The translations under genes were made by a program, and so were the position numbers. Under the pieces are notes generated by a model. That model saw nothing but the letters and a program-made list of their open reading frames with translations. It was not told where the DNA came from and made no database searches. From assembly GCF_039519235.1 (NCBI RefSeq), contig NZ_CP154351.1, positions 248,001 through 312,000 of the forward strand: a stretch of DNA of 64,000 nt. The letters run 5' to 3'. Shown in pieces: positions 17,654 to 27,003 of the stretch. Positions within the stretch are counted from its first letter, which is position 1; each line of letters begins with the position of its first letter. This DNA is from Micrococcus sp. 2A (GTDB lineage Bacteria > Actinomycetota > Actinomycetes > Actinomycetales > Micrococcaceae).

Positions 17654-17803
17654 TCAGAACGAGCTGAAGATCCCCGCCGCCACACTCATCACGAGGCCGA
17701 TGATGCACAGCCACGTCACGATCAGCACGATCGGGCGCGGGCGGCGGGGCGCGTCGTCGTCGTCGAAGCGCACGCCGCGCAGTTCCGGGGGCAGCTCACT
17801 CAT
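17654..17803 (-). CDS. 49-residue single-span membrane protein, copy 2
   Basis: Product begins MSELPPELRGVRFDDDDAPR, then the span PIVLIVTWLCIIGLVMSVAA and the end GIFSSF. It aligns end to end with the protein at 14652-14801. GGAGG lies nine bases upstream of ATG 17803; an alternative ATG at 17812 overlaps the stop of the upstream gene (ATGA) and would add three residues. Coupling to the preceding gene is likely. Function unknown. Confidence 0.72.
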   Translation of the reverse strand: MSELPPELRGVRFDDDDAPRRPRPIVLIVTWLCIIGLVMSVAAGIFSSF

Positions 17804-17808
17804 GCCGC

Positions 17809-18921
17809 TCATCCTCCCAGGCCACGGCGCGTCTGCGGCACCCCGATGCCTGCTGACGCCTCCAGGCCTTCCGACCCACCGTGCCCCTCCAGCGCCTCCA
17901 TCGCCTCCAGCAGCCGCCTCCGCAGCGCCTGGCCCCGCTCCGCGAACCCGCGCTGCGCCCGCGCGTACTCGGCCCGGCCCTCGGGCGTCTCGATCCGCAC
18001 GGGCGGGTAGTCTCCGCCGGCCAGGTCGGTCACGCCGGTGAGGTCGTACGGCGAGGCCCGCATGTCCAGGGCCCGGATGTCCCACGCGAGGTCGAAGCAG
18101 TCCGCCACGATCTCCGAGCTCACCCACGGCACGAGCTTGTACGCCCACTTGTAGAGGTCCATGCCCGCGTGCAGGCATCCCGGCTGCTCCATGTCCCGCA
18201 TGCCCTCCCGCGTGGGGAGCGCGCCGTCGTCGCCCTCGTTGAGCCCTCGCGCCTCGGGCGCGAAGAAGCGGAAGGCGTCGAAGTGCGTGCACCGGATCCT
18301 CTGGGACTCGACCACCGCGTCCGTCCCCGCCGCGCCCAGGCGCAGAGGCAGCTGGGAGTGGCGCACGCCGTGCACGTCCGCGCGGTACGCCATGGCCCAC
18401 TCGTGCAGTCCGAAGCACCCCAGCCGGGGCGCTCGAGCGGAGGTCCGGGCGAGAAGGTCGCGCGTGAAGGCGACGCCGGTCGCCCGGTCGCGCGCGAAGG
18501 CCGTCTCGTCCACGGTCCAGCCCGCGGCCGGCGACGGCGGCCCGCCCGGCGCGAGCGCCTCTCCCGCGCGCACGCGGCGCACGTGCTTCCACGTCCCTCG
18601 GGCCGGGGCGCCGGACTCCTCGGCCTCAGCGGCGGCGTTCGACCCGGCGTCGTCGTCGGCGAGGAGCATGCCCGCCCCGGGATGCCAGCGCGCCAGCGCC
18701 GCGGGGGAGTGGGCGTAGTAGCCGAACAGGAAGTCCTGCACGGGATGCTTCTCGCCGCGCATGTGCAGCGCCACCAGCGGCGCGGTCCGCGCGGAGATCC
18801 GCTCCCGGTGCGCGCGGGCGCGCGCCCGCCACTCCTCGGCGGGGAGCACGACGACGGCGGGGCGCGCGTCCCCGGACGGCGCGGCGACAGGAGTGGGCGG
18901 GTCGGTCTGGATCTGGAGCAT
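17809..18921 (-). CDS. Conserved actinobacterial protein (often labelled 3-methyladenine DNA glycosylase)
   Basis: A 370-residue protein that I recognise as an actinobacterial family by HPVQDFLFGYYAHSPAALAR, WHPGAGMLL, APRLGCFGLHEWAMAYR, QPGCLHAGMDLYKWAYKL and LDMRASPYDL. Databases often call it 3-methyladenine DNA glycosylase, but neither the AlkA helix-hairpin-helix nor the AAG fold is evident, so that name is doubtful. Many invariant Cys, His and Trp residues suggest an enzyme or metal protein. The 49-residue membrane protein follows with overlap or close spacing. Confidence 0.7.
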   Translation of the reverse strand: MLQIQTDPPTPVAAPSGDARPAVVVLPAEEWRARARAHRERISARTAPLVALHMRGEKHPVQDFLFGYYAHSPAALARWHPGAGMLLADDDAGSNAAAEAEESGAPARGTWKHVRRVRAGEALAPGGPPSPAAGWTVDETAFARDRATGVAFTRDLLARTSARAPRLGCFGLHEWAMAYRADVHGVRHSQLPLRLGAAGTDAVVESQRIRCTHFDAFRFFAPEARGLNEGDDGALPTREGMRDMEQPGCLHAGMDLYKWAYKLVPWVSSEIVADCFDLAWDIRALDMRASPYDLTGVTDLAGGDYPPVRIETPEGRAEYARAQRGFAERGQALRRRLLEAMEALEGHGGSEGLEASAGIGVPQTRRGLGG

Positions 18922-19198
18922 GGCGCATCCATTCTCCCGCGCCGCGCCACCCTCCCGGGCCCGACGACGTCCACGCGGCCGCCGGCCGGACCGTGCCCCG
19001 CGCCCGGCGGGCCCTCTGTGTCGCTCCTGGGGGGGAGGGCTGACGATCGTCTGGCCAAACCGGACGCTGTGAGCTACATTGCATCCATCCGACTGTGGTG
19101 CGAGTCACACAGGCTCTCCGGCCTCGACTGCCCCCGCTCCCACCGCCTCAGCGACGAAGCGGCACCCGGACCTGTCCTTGATGAGAAAGGCGGAGGCC

Positions 19199-22100
19199 AT
19201 GCCCCGTTCCCACACCCCTGCCCGGCGTCGTCTCGCCGCCGCCGTCCTCGGCGCCAGCCTGCTCGGCGCTCCCGCGCTGGCCGCTCCGGCCTCGGCTGTC
19301 CAGCCGCCTTCCGGCGCCGCCGCCTCCAGCCCCCAGGGCAAGCTCAGCGTGGACCAGCAGTTCGAGGACGGCCGCTACTTCGTGATCCTCGCGGATCAGC
19401 CCTCGGTGACCGCCGAGGAGGCCGGAGCCCCGGCCCCGGGCGCCGCGCCCAAGGAGAAGTTCGATCCGTCGCACCCCCGCGTGAAGAACTACGAGGCCAA
19501 GCTCAAGCGCCAGCAGGAGAAGGTCGCGCAGGCCCACGGCGTCGCGCCGGCCATGACCTTCCAGCGCGCCGTGAACGCGTTCGTCGCGGAGCTCACCGCG
19601 GAGGAGGCGCTCCAGCTGAGCAAGGACCGCAGCGTCCTCGCTGTGACTCCGGACGAGCAGGTCGCCCCCGACTACACCTCCACCGAGTTCCTCGGCCTTC
19701 CCGGCAGCAAAGGCACCTGGAAGACCACGTACGGCTCCGCGAAGAACGCCGGCAAGGGCGTCGTGGTCGGCGTCATCGACTCCGGCATCCACCCGGACAA
19801 CCCGTTCATCGACGGCGAGCCGGTCGGCCCGCTCAAGGGCAAGCCGAAGGTGGGCGAGCCGTACCGCACCGCGGACGGCCAGATCGCCATGCTCAAGGCG
19901 GACGGCACCACCGCCGTCGCCGAGTGCGAGACCGGCCCCGACTTCCCGGCCTCCTCGTGCGACAGCAAGCTGCTGGGCGCCTACGCCTTCTCCGAGGACT
20001 TCGAGCGCTTCGTCCCGATCGACGAGCGCGACCCCAACGAGCGCATCTCCCCTCTCGGTGTCGCCTCCCACGGCACCCACGTGGCCACCACGATCCTGGG
20101 CAACACCGGCGTGGCGCAGGACATCAACGGCGACTCGTTCGGCGAGGGCGCCGGCGTGGCCCCCGCCGCGAAGCTGATCTCCTACAAGATCTGCTGGGAG
20201 GACACCGATCCGGACACCGGCGGCTGCTACACCTCCGCCTCCGTGGCCGCCGTCGAGCAGGCCATCGAGAACAACGTGGACGTGCTCAACTACTCGATCT
20301 CCGGCAACAACACCTCCGTCGTGGACCCGGTGGCCATGGCCTTCCGCTCCGCCGCCGAGGCTGGCATCTTCGTCTCCGCCTCCGGCGGCAACTCCGGCCC
20401 CACCGCCAACACCGTGAACCACTCCTCCCCGTGGGTCACCACCGTGGCCGCGGAGACCTTCTCCAACGAGCTCACCGGCACCGTGGAGTTCTCGGACGGC
20501 ACCAAGGTCCGCGGCGCCTCCTCGTCCCGCACCGGCGTCGGCCCGGCGGAGGTCGTGCACGCGTCCCAGGTGGCCGCCGCCGGCGCCACCGCCGACCAGG
20601 CCCGCCTGTGCCTGCCCGGCTCCCTGGACCCGGCCAAGACCGCCGGCAAGATCGTGCTCTGCGAGCGCGGCCAGAACGCCCGCGTCGAGAAGTCCCAGGT
20701 GGTGGCCGAGGCCGGCGGCGTCGGCATGATCCTCGTGAACGTCACACCCAGCTCCCTGGACGCGGACATCCACTCGGTCCCCACCGTGCACACGAACGAC
20801 GCCTCGATCATCGAGAAGGTCAAGGCCGGCGGCCTCACCGCCACGCTCGTGCCGCAGGACACCACGGGCCTGCCCGAGGACCCGCTGCCCCAGATCGCCG
20901 GATTCTCCTCGCGCGGCCCGTCCAACGCCGTGAACCAGGAGTTCCTCAAGCCCGACGTCGCCGCCCCCGGCGTGAACGTGATCGCCGGCGTCTCCCCCCT
21001 GGACCCGTCCTACGAGGGCAACGAGTTCGGGCTCATGTCCGGCACGTCCATGGCGGCCCCGAACCTCGCCGGCATGGCGTCCCTGCTGATCGGCAAGCAC
21101 CCGGAGTGGTCGCCCATGGCGGTCAAGTCGGCGCTCATGACCACCGCCGGCGACGTGTTCACCGCGGACGGCTCCGTCAACGAGGACAACTTCGCCACCG
21201 GTGCCGGCTCCGCGGACCCGAAGGCCGCCGACCGCCCGGGTCTGGTCTACGAGTCCGACGCCACCCAGTGGGACGCCCTGATCATGGGTGACATCGCCGG
21301 GCGCGAGGTCAACATCCCCTCCGTGGCCATCCCCGATGTGGTGGGCTCCACCTCCGTGACGCGCACCGTGACCGCCCTCGAGAACGGCCGCTGGCAGTTC
21401 TCCGGCTCGGTGCCCGGCTTCGAGGTGACCGCCTCGCCGTCGTACCTGGACCTCAAGAAGGGCCAGTCCGCCGAGGTCACCCTGACCTTCACCCGCACGG
21501 ACGCCCCGACGAACGAGTGGACCCACGGCTCCTTCACCTGGAGCACCGCCAAGGGCAAGGCCGTCCCGGAGGTCACCTCCCCCGTGACCCTCAAGGCCCT
21601 GGCGGCCACCGCGACGTCGTCGGTCACCGGCTCCGGCGCCTCCGGCTCCGCCACGGTGGAGATCAACCCCGGCATGACCGGTGAGCTGACCCCGCAGATC
21701 CTGGGCCTCGGCAAGGTGGACGCCACCCCCGTGACCAAGACCCCGGGCGAGTCCATCTCCGTCAACGAGAACACCTCCACCGCGGTGAAGACCGTGACCG
21801 TGGGCGAGGGTGCCAAGTCCTTCGTGGCCAGCATCAACGCCGGCGCCTCGGACGCCGACTGGGATCTCGCCGTGGTCACCCCCGAGGGCAAGGTCGTGCA
21901 GATGGCGACCGAGTCGGCGAGCGAGACCATCACCCTCGACAACCCGGTGGCCGGTGAGTACCTCGTGATCGCCAACCTCTACGCCACCGCCGACGGCGGC
22001 GCGGACGACGCGTCCCTGGACACGCTCGAGCTGCGCGAGGACGCGGGCAACCTCACCGTGACCCCGAACCCCGTGCCCGTCACCAACGGTGAGCTCACCG

Positions 22101-22201
22101 AGGCTGAGCTGTCCTGGTCCGGCCTCACCGACGGCACGTGGCGCGGACAGGTCATCTGGGCCGACGGCGCTGCGACCGACGTGACCGTCACGGTCCCGTG
22201 A
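19199..22201 (+). CDS. Secreted subtilisin-like serine protease (S8) with PA insert
   Basis: A 1000-residue secreted protease starting at ATG 19199 after AAAGGCGGAGG. Signal peptide RRRLAAAVLGASLLGAPALA; an inhibitor-I9-like propeptide follows (YFVILADQPSV to VLAVTPDEQV). The catalytic triad is D194 (VIDSGIHPDN), H291 (SHGTHVATTILG) and S617 (GTSMAAPNLAG), with oxyanion Asn about N398 (SGGNSGP). A protease-associated domain is inserted between N398 and S617. The C-terminal third has an Fn3-like subtilase domain and beta-rich repeats. There is no LPXTG anchor, so it is probably released. A hairpin follows at 22251-22289. Confidence 0.92.
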   Translation: MPRSHTPARRRLAAAVLGASLLGAPALAAPASAVQPPSGAAASSPQGKLSVDQQFEDGRYFVILADQPSVTAEEAGAPAPGAAPKEKFDPSHPRVKNYEAKLKRQQEKVAQAHGVAPAMTFQRAVNAFVAELTAEEALQLSKDRSVLAVTPDEQVAPDYTSTEFLGLPGSKGTWKTTYGSAKNAGKGVVVGVIDSGIHPDNPFIDGEPVGPLKGKPKVGEPYRTADGQIAMLKADGTTAVAECETGPDFPASSCDSKLLGAYAFSEDFERFVPIDERDPNERISPLGVASHGTHVATTILGNTGVAQDINGDSFGEGAGVAPAAKLISYKICWEDTDPDTGGCYTSASVAAVEQAIENNVDVLNYSISGNNTSVVDPVAMAFRSAAEAGIFVSASGGNSGPTANTVNHSSPWVTTVAAETFSNELTGTVEFSDGTKVRGASSSRTGVGPAEVVHASQVAAAGATADQARLCLPGSLDPAKTAGKIVLCERGQNARVEKSQVVAEAGGVGMILVNVTPSSLDADIHSVPTVHTNDASIIEKVKAGGLTATLVPQDTTGLPEDPLPQIAGFSSRGPSNAVNQEFLKPDVAAPGVNVIAGVSPLDPSYEGNEFGLMSGTSMAAPNLAGMASLLIGKHPEWSPMAVKSALMTTAGDVFTADGSVNEDNFATGAGSADPKAADRPGLVYESDATQWDALIMGDIAGREVNIPSVAIPDVVGSTSVTRTVTALENGRWQFSGSVPGFEVTASPSYLDLKKGQSAEVTLTFTRTDAPTNEWTHGSFTWSTAKGKAVPEVTSPVTLKALAATATSSVTGSGASGSATVEINPGMTGELTPQILGLGKVDATPVTKTPGESISVNENTSTAVKTVTVGEGAKSFVASINAGASDADWDLAVVTPEGKVVQMATESASETITLDNPVAGEYLVIANLYATADGGADDASLDTLELREDAGNLTVTPNPVPVTNGELTEAELSWSGLTDGTWRGQVIWADGAATDVTVTVP

Positions 22202-22250
22202 CCGGAGCCTGACCCCCATCGTCCTCGTTGACGAGACGGGCGCTCACGAC

Positions 22251-22289
22251 GCCGCCCCCGCACCTTCTCCGTGACGGTGCGGGGGCGGC
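22251..22289 (+). terminator. Hairpin terminator after subtilase
   Basis: 14-bp GC stem (22251-22264 with 22276-22289) 50 bases after the protease stop. The rest of 22202-22438 holds no convincing gene. Confidence 0.65.
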
Positions 22290-22438
22290 GGCGTCCATGT
22301 GCGCGAGGGAGGGCGACGGCGGCGCGTGCGCCGCTCAGTCCTCCTGGCCCAGGCGCGGGGAGAGCAGCGCTGCGAAGCCGGTCCATCCGGCGTCGGGCTC
22401 GAGCAGGGCGCCCGGGCCCCCGGGGCCGGCGTCAGGGC

Positions 22439-22957
22439 TCAGCGTCCGGTGCCCCCGTAGACGGTGGCCTGCTCGTCGGCGTCCAGGTCGAACGCGGTGT
22501 GGATGGCGCGCACGGCGTCGTCGAGCTTGTCCTCCGCGGTGACCACGGAGATGCGGATCTCCGAGGTGGAGATCATGTCCACGTTCACGCCGGCGTCCGA
22601 GAGGGCCTTGAAGAAGGTGGCCGAGACGCCCGGGTTGGAGCGCATGCCCGCGCCCACGAGAGAGAGCTTGCCGATCTCCTTGTCCGACTCGATGTCCTCG
22701 AAGCCGATGCGCTCCTGCGCCGCGCGCAGGGCGGCCAGGGCGTCCTTGCCCTCCACGATCGGGAGGGTGAAGGAGATGTCCGTGCGGCCGGAGCCCGCGC
22801 GCGAGACGTTCTGCACGATCATGTCGATGTTCACGTTGGACTCGGCGATCACGCGGAAGATCTCGGCGGCCTTGCCGGGGACGTCCGGGACGCCGACGAT
22901 CGTGACCTTGCCCTCGGAGCGGTCGTGCGCCACGCCGGCGACGATGGGCTGTTCCAT
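22439..22957 (-). CDS. Possible internal start: LysC beta subunit
   Basis: In frame with lysC, ATG 22957 (MEQPIVAGVAHDRSEGKVTI) is preceded by GCAGGAAGGCGCTCCC, a good ribosome site. The product would be 172 residues covering both ACT domains. Corynebacterium and Bacillus aspartate kinases are alpha2-beta2 enzymes whose beta subunit starts this way, so the arrangement is plausible. Confidence 0.6.
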   Translation of the reverse strand: MEQPIVAGVAHDRSEGKVTIVGVPDVPGKAAEIFRVIAESNVNIDMIVQNVSRAGSGRTDISFTLPIVEGKDALAALRAAQERIGFEDIESDKEIGKLSLVGAGMRSNPGVSATFFKALSDAGVNVDMISTSEIRISVVTAEDKLDDAVRAIHTAFDLDADEQATVYGGTGR

Positions 22958-23725
22958 GGGAGCGCCTTCCTGCAGGGTGATGGTGTCGTTCGGGTCGGGC
23001 ATGATCCACGTGCCCTCGTGGTCGGAGAAGGAGGAGCGCACGTGGATCGGCACGCCGAAGCGGCGCGCGTACTCGACGGAGCGCAGGTGGAGCACCTTGG
23101 CGCCGGAGGCGGCCAGCTCGAGGGTCTCCTCGGAGGAGAGCTCGCCGAGCTTGCGGGCGGTGGGCACGACGCGCGGGTCGGCCGAGTACACGCCGTCCAC
23201 GTCCGTGTAGATCTCGCACACGTCCGCCTTGAGCGCCGCGGCGAGGGCGACGGCGGTGGTGTCCGAGCCGCCGCGGCCCATCGTGGTGATGTCCTGGGAC
23301 TCGGGGCTCATGCCCTGGAAGCCGGCCACGATGGCGACGGCGCCGTCGTCGAGAGCGCCCTGCACGCGGTGCGGGCTGACCTTCACGATCCGGGCGCGGC
23401 CGTACGACGTGTCCGTCATCATGCCGGCCTGCGATCCCGTGAAGGAGCAGGCCTGCACGCCCTCGGCGTGGATGGCCATGGCCAGCAGGGACATGGAGAT
23501 GCGCTCGCCCGCGGAGAGGAGGATGTCCATCTCGCGGGCGGGGGCGGCGTCGGTGAGCTCGGCGGCGAGGTCGAGCAGCTCGTCCGTCGTGTCGCCCATG
23601 GCCGAGACGACCACGCACACACGGTGGCCCGCGGCGACGGTGGCGGTGACGCGGCGGGCGACGCGTTGGATGCCGGCGGCGTCGGCCACCGAGGAGCCGC
23701 CGAACTTCTGCACGATCAGGCTCAT
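22439..23725 (-). CDS. lysC: Aspartate kinase LysC
   Basis: First enzyme of the aspartate pathway (lysine, threonine, methionine, diaminopimelate). 428 residues: amino-acid kinase domain with VQKFGGSSVADAAGI at the N terminus and GRGGSDTTAVALAAAL, then two ACT domains that bind lysine and threonine. Start ATG 23725 after GAAGGGAG; a -10 box TACACT lies at 23776-23781. An internal ATG at 22957 has its own AGGAAGG site and would give a 172-residue ACT-only beta subunit, as in Corynebacterium. asd, the usual next gene, is absent here. Confidence 0.95.
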   Translation of the reverse strand: MSLIVQKFGGSSVADAAGIQRVARRVTATVAAGHRVCVVVSAMGDTTDELLDLAAELTDAAPAREMDILLSAGERISMSLLAMAIHAEGVQACSFTGSQAGMMTDTSYGRARIVKVSPHRVQGALDDGAVAIVAGFQGMSPESQDITTMGRGGSDTTAVALAAALKADVCEIYTDVDGVYSADPRVVPTARKLGELSSEETLELAASGAKVLHLRSVEYARRFGVPIHVRSSFSDHEGTWIMPDPNDTITLQEGAPMEQPIVAGVAHDRSEGKVTIVGVPDVPGKAAEIFRVIAESNVNIDMIVQNVSRAGSGRTDISFTLPIVEGKDALAALRAAQERIGFEDIESDKEIGKLSLVGAGMRSNPGVSATFFKALSDAGVNVDMISTSEIRISVVTAEDKLDDAVRAIHTAFDLDADEQATVYGGTGR

Positions 23726-23775
23726 GGAGCTCCCTTCGGGCGGGGTCGAGACGAGGTGTCCCCACGGACCGCTCC

Positions 23776-23781
23776 AGTGTA
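23776..23781 (-). promoter_or_regulatory. Probable -10 box (TACACT) of lysC
   Basis: TACACT on the minus strand lies about 50 bases upstream of the lysC start. Confidence 0.4.
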
Positions 23782-23900
23782 GGGGCGCACCGCCTCCGGT
23801 CCCGCAGTGTGATCCGGGACGTCCGCATCGTGAGCTGCCGGGGCTGCGGGGACCGTGGGGTCGGCCCGGGCCACCCGGAACCGCCCGGAACCGCCCGTGA

Positions 23901-23929
23901 GGATGACCCCGCGCCGCGCGGGATCATCC
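23901..23929 (+). promoter_or_regulatory. 29-bp imperfect palindrome upstream of ABC exporter
   Basis: Arms 23901-23914 and 23916-23929 pair with one mismatch around a single central base. It lies 45 bases before the ABC ATPase start, where an operator for a dimeric repressor would sit. Tandem copies of CCCGGAACCG lie just upstream. Apart from these and the lysC promoter, 23726-23974 holds nothing recognisable. Confidence 0.4.
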
Positions 23930-23974
23930 TCTGGGCGGACGACGTCGTCGCCCCGCCCCGGTCAGCATGGAGGC

Positions 23975-24976
23975 ATGACCCTCTCCTCGGTGCTCGACGT
24001 CTCCCCACCTCCGCCCGCCGCGGGCAGCGGGATCGTGGCCCACGGCCTGGCCCGCTCCTTCGGTCCCGTCCACGCCGTGCGGGACGTCTCCCTCACCGCG
24101 CCCGCCGGGACCGTGACCGCCCTCGTGGGGCCCAACGGCTCCGGCAAGACCACGCTCATGCTCCTGCTCGCCACGCTCCTGCGTCCCGACGCCGGCTCCG
24201 TCGCCGTGGCCGGCGTGGACGCGACGGCCGACCCGCAGGAGGCCCGCCGGCATCTGGGCTGGATGCCGGACACCCTCGGCGTGTGGGAGTCGCTGACCTG
24301 CCACGACATCCTCACGAGCCTGGGACGGCTCTACGGGATGGGCCGCGTCGCCGCCGCCGCAAGGGCGGACGAGCAGCTGGAGTGGGTGGAGCTCACCGAG
24401 TTCGCCCGCCGCCCCGCGCGCGTCCTCTCCCGCGGCCAGCAGCAGCGCCTCTCCCTGGCCCGCGCCACCGTGCACCGCCCCGCCGTGCTCCTGCTGGACG
24501 AGCCGGCCAACGGGCTCGATCCCACCTCCCGCATCCGCCTGCGGGACGACCTGCGCGCCATGGCCGCCGCGGGGACCGCCGTGCTCGTGTCCTCCCACGT
24601 GCTCGCCGAGCTCGAGGAGATGTCCGACCGCGCGGTGTTCGTGCGCGAGGGCGCCACCGTCTCCACGCAGGACTTCGCCGCGGCCGGCGCGCAGACCCGT
24701 CCCTACCGGATCGCAGGGCCGGACCCCGCGCGTCGGGACGAGCTGGTCCACGCCCTGGCCGCGCACGGTCTGGTCCCCGGCGCCGATGCCGGGAACCGCC
24801 GGGACGGCGTCGTGGTGCAGGTGCGCGGCGAGCAGGCCGCCGCCGAGCTGCTCGCGGACCTCGTGCGCGACGGCGTGCCCGTGAGCCACTTCGCCCCGGA
24901 GGGCTCCCGCCTGGAGAACGCCTACCTGGACCTCGACCTGGACCACCGCCGTCACACCGAAGGAGAACGCCCGTGA
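23975..24976 (+). CDS. ABC exporter ATP-binding protein
   Basis: A 333-residue ATPase starting at ATG 23975. Walker A GPNGSGKTT, signature LSRGQQQRLS and Walker B LLLDEPANGLD are all intact; the signature has R where SGG is usual. The C-terminal 90 residues form the regulatory tail seen in CcmA/NatA-type exporters. The permease gene overlaps by four bases (GTGA). The exported substrate cannot be told from sequence. Confidence 0.87.
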   Translation: MTLSSVLDVSPPPPAAGSGIVAHGLARSFGPVHAVRDVSLTAPAGTVTALVGPNGSGKTTLMLLLATLLRPDAGSVAVAGVDATADPQEARRHLGWMPDTLGVWESLTCHDILTSLGRLYGMGRVAAAARADEQLEWVELTEFARRPARVLSRGQQQRLSLARATVHRPAVLLLDEPANGLDPTSRIRLRDDLRAMAAAGTAVLVSSHVLAELEEMSDRAVFVREGATVSTQDFAAAGAQTRPYRIAGPDPARRDELVHALAAHGLVPGADAGNRRDGVVVQVRGEQAAAELLADLVRDGVPVSHFAPEGSRLENAYLDLDLDHRRHTEGERP

Positions 24977-26199
24977 GCCACGTCCTCGCCCCCTCGAGCG
25001 CGACGCCGGGCGCGCCGACTCCCGGCATCGTCCCCCCGCGCCTGGGCGCGGGGGCGGCGGTGCGCACCGTCGTCGGGATGGAGCTGCGCCAGCGGCTGCG
25101 CTCCCGCGGCTGGTTCGCGCTGCTCGGCGTGTTCTTCCTCGTGGTCGGCGCCGTGACGCTCGGCGCTCTCGGCCTGCACGCCTCCACCCTCGGCGAGATG
25201 CAGGGGGTGTCCGACGCTCAGCGTGAGACCTCCCTGCGCATGGCAGGCCAGTGGCTGTTCGACGGCGTCCTGATGTTCGTCCTGACCCTCTCGCTGCTGG
25301 TGTCCCCGGCGCTCGCGGCCAACGCGATCTCCGGCGACCGGGCGGGCGGGACGCTGGCCATCACGCAGGTGACCCTGCTGAAGACGTGGCACCTCATGGC
25401 GGGCAAGTGGCTCGCGGCATGGGTGGCCTCGGCGGCCTTCCTCGTGGCGGCCCTGCCGTGGCTCGTGGTGGCCGCGCTGGTGGGACGGGTCTCTCCGCTG
25501 TTCGTCCTCGTGGGCCTCGCGATGATCCTGGTGGAGTTCGCCGTGATCACGGGGATCGGCGTGGCGGTCTCGGCCATCACGGGGCGCACCCTGTTCGCCG
25601 TCGTCGTCACCTATCTGCTCGTGGCGCTGCTGACGCTGGGCACCCTGATCGGCTTCCTGCTCTCCCTCTCCGTCATCAACATCACCGTGCAGGCCAGCCA
25701 GCCCCGGTACGGCTACGAGACGGCCACGATGGACGAGGCCACCACGCCGGAGGAGATGGACGCGCAGGCGGCCGAGGACCCGGCAGCGTGGGACCTCGTC
25801 GCCGACCAGTGCGGGGGCCCTGTGACGGACCAGGTGGTCCCGGACCCGCGTCGGACGGGGTGGATGCTCGCGCCGAACCCGTTCGTGGTGCTCGCGGACG
25901 CCACGCCGTGGTCGCCGGTGCCCCAGTCGGAGCCGTACATGGGCCAGATCGGCGCGCTGAACCTCATCTCGGGCGGGGTGCGGTGGACCCAGAGGGACCC
26001 TCTGCAGTCCGTGGAGTGCCTCAACGGGGAGCTGCGCGGGATCGACCAGGCGGGTGAGCCGAACCGCGAGGGCACATGGCCCGTGTGGCCGCTCGGCCTG
26101 GCCATGCAGGGCGCGCTCACGGCGGGCCTGCTGTGGTGGGGACACCGCCGCCTCGACACGCCGGCCGGGAAGCTGGCCGCGGGCACGCGCGTGGCCTGA
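24973..26199 (+). CDS. ABC exporter permease (ABC-2 type)
   Basis: A 408-residue membrane protein starting at GTG 24973 after GAAGGAG. It has about six spans, with five between residues 35 and 245 (GWFALLGVFFLVVGAVTLGA, LMFVLTLSLLVSPALAANAI, TLFAVVVTYLLVALLTLGTL) and one near the C terminus. SGDRAGGTLAITQVTLLKTW is the ABC-2 coupling region. A hydrophilic region of about 140 residues precedes the last span, probably outside the cell. It works with the ATPase just upstream. Confidence 0.82.
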   Translation: MSHVLAPSSATPGAPTPGIVPPRLGAGAAVRTVVGMELRQRLRSRGWFALLGVFFLVVGAVTLGALGLHASTLGEMQGVSDAQRETSLRMAGQWLFDGVLMFVLTLSLLVSPALAANAISGDRAGGTLAITQVTLLKTWHLMAGKWLAAWVASAAFLVAALPWLVVAALVGRVSPLFVLVGLAMILVEFAVITGIGVAVSAITGRTLFAVVVTYLLVALLTLGTLIGFLLSLSVINITVQASQPRYGYETATMDEATTPEEMDAQAAEDPAAWDLVADQCGGPVTDQVVPDPRRTGWMLAPNPFVVLADATPWSPVPQSEPYMGQIGALNLISGGVRWTQRDPLQSVECLNGELRGIDQAGEPNREGTWPVWPLGLAMQGALTAGLLWWGHRRLDTPAGKLAAGTRVA

Positions 26200-26235
26200 G
26201 CGGTCCCCCGGAGGCTCCCTCCCCCGCGGGCGGCC

Positions 26236-26264
26236 ACGGCGGCACCGACCTCCGGTGCCGCCGT
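26236..26264. terminator. Hairpin between convergent ABC permease and recR
   Basis: Perfect 12-bp stem (26236-26247 with 26253-26264) and 5-base loop, between two genes that both end here. Confidence 0.65.
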
Positions 26265-26280
26265 CGCCGTGGGTGCCCGG

Positions 26281-26880
26281 TCAGCCGCTGATGAGGCGGC
26301 GGCCCTCGAAGGCGCGGCCGAGGGTGACCTCGTCCGCGTACTCGAGGTCGCCGCCCACGGGAAGGCCGGAGGCCAGGCGGGTGACGCGGATGCCGGTGGC
26401 GCCGAGCAGACGCCCGAGGTAGGTGGCCGTGGCCTCCCCCTCGAGGTTGGGATCCGTGGCGAGGATGACCTCCTGCACGGTCTCGTCCTGCAGGCGGGTG
26501 AGCAGCTCGCGCACGTGCAGCTGCTCCGGGCCGATGCCCGCGATCGGATTGATGGAGCCACCGAGCACGTGGTACTTGCCCTGGAACGCGCGGGTGCGCT
26601 CCATGGCCATCACGTCCTGGGACTCCTCCACCACGCAGATCTGGGCGGCGTCCCGGCGAGCGTCGCGGCACAGCGCGCACACGTCCTGCTCGGAGACGTT
26701 GAAGCACACCGAGCAGAGCCGCACCTTGTCCTTGACGGTGCGGATCGCGTCCGCGAGGCGCGTCATGTCCTGCGCGTCCGCCTCCAAGATGTGGAACGCG
26801 ATCCGCTGGGCGGACTTCGGCCCGATGCCCGGCAGCCGCCCGAGCTCGTCGATCAGGTCCTGAACCGCTCCCTCGTACAC
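26281..26880 (-). CDS. recR: Recombination mediator protein RecR
   Basis: A 199-residue protein that helps RecO load RecA at gaps. The helix-hairpin-helix is [18 protein letters not shown], the four-cysteine zinc finger is [16 protein letters not shown], and the Toprim domain begins [16 protein letters not shown]. All family parts are present. It lies downstream of dnaX on the same strand, the classic order, but the ybaB/ebfC gene that usually sits between them is missing. Confidence 0.96.
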   Translation of the reverse strand: MYEGAVQDLIDELGRLPGIGPKSAQRIAFHILEADAQDMTRLADAIRTVKDKVRLCSVCFNVSEQDVCALCRDARRDAAQICVVEESQDVMAMERTRAFQGKYHVLGGSINPIAGIGPEQLHVRELLTRLQDETVQEVILATDPNLEGEATATYLGRLLGATGIRVTRLASGLPVGGDLEYADEVTLGRAFEGRRLISG

Positions 26881-27003
26881 GTCGTCCCTTCGTCTTGCGT
26901 GGGCCCGGCCGGCTCCGTCCGGTCCGTCCGCGCGGGGTCACCGCGCTGACGCGAGTCTGCCACGACCACCGGACATGACAAGGGCGCGGGTCGGCCGTGT
27001 GGG

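Noticed and set aside
22335..22440. Open frame after lysC ending in LLSPRLGQED with coding-like third positions
   Set aside because: No start codon or ribosome site independent of lysC, and no family match; it could be a decayed 3' gene end but cannot be supported.
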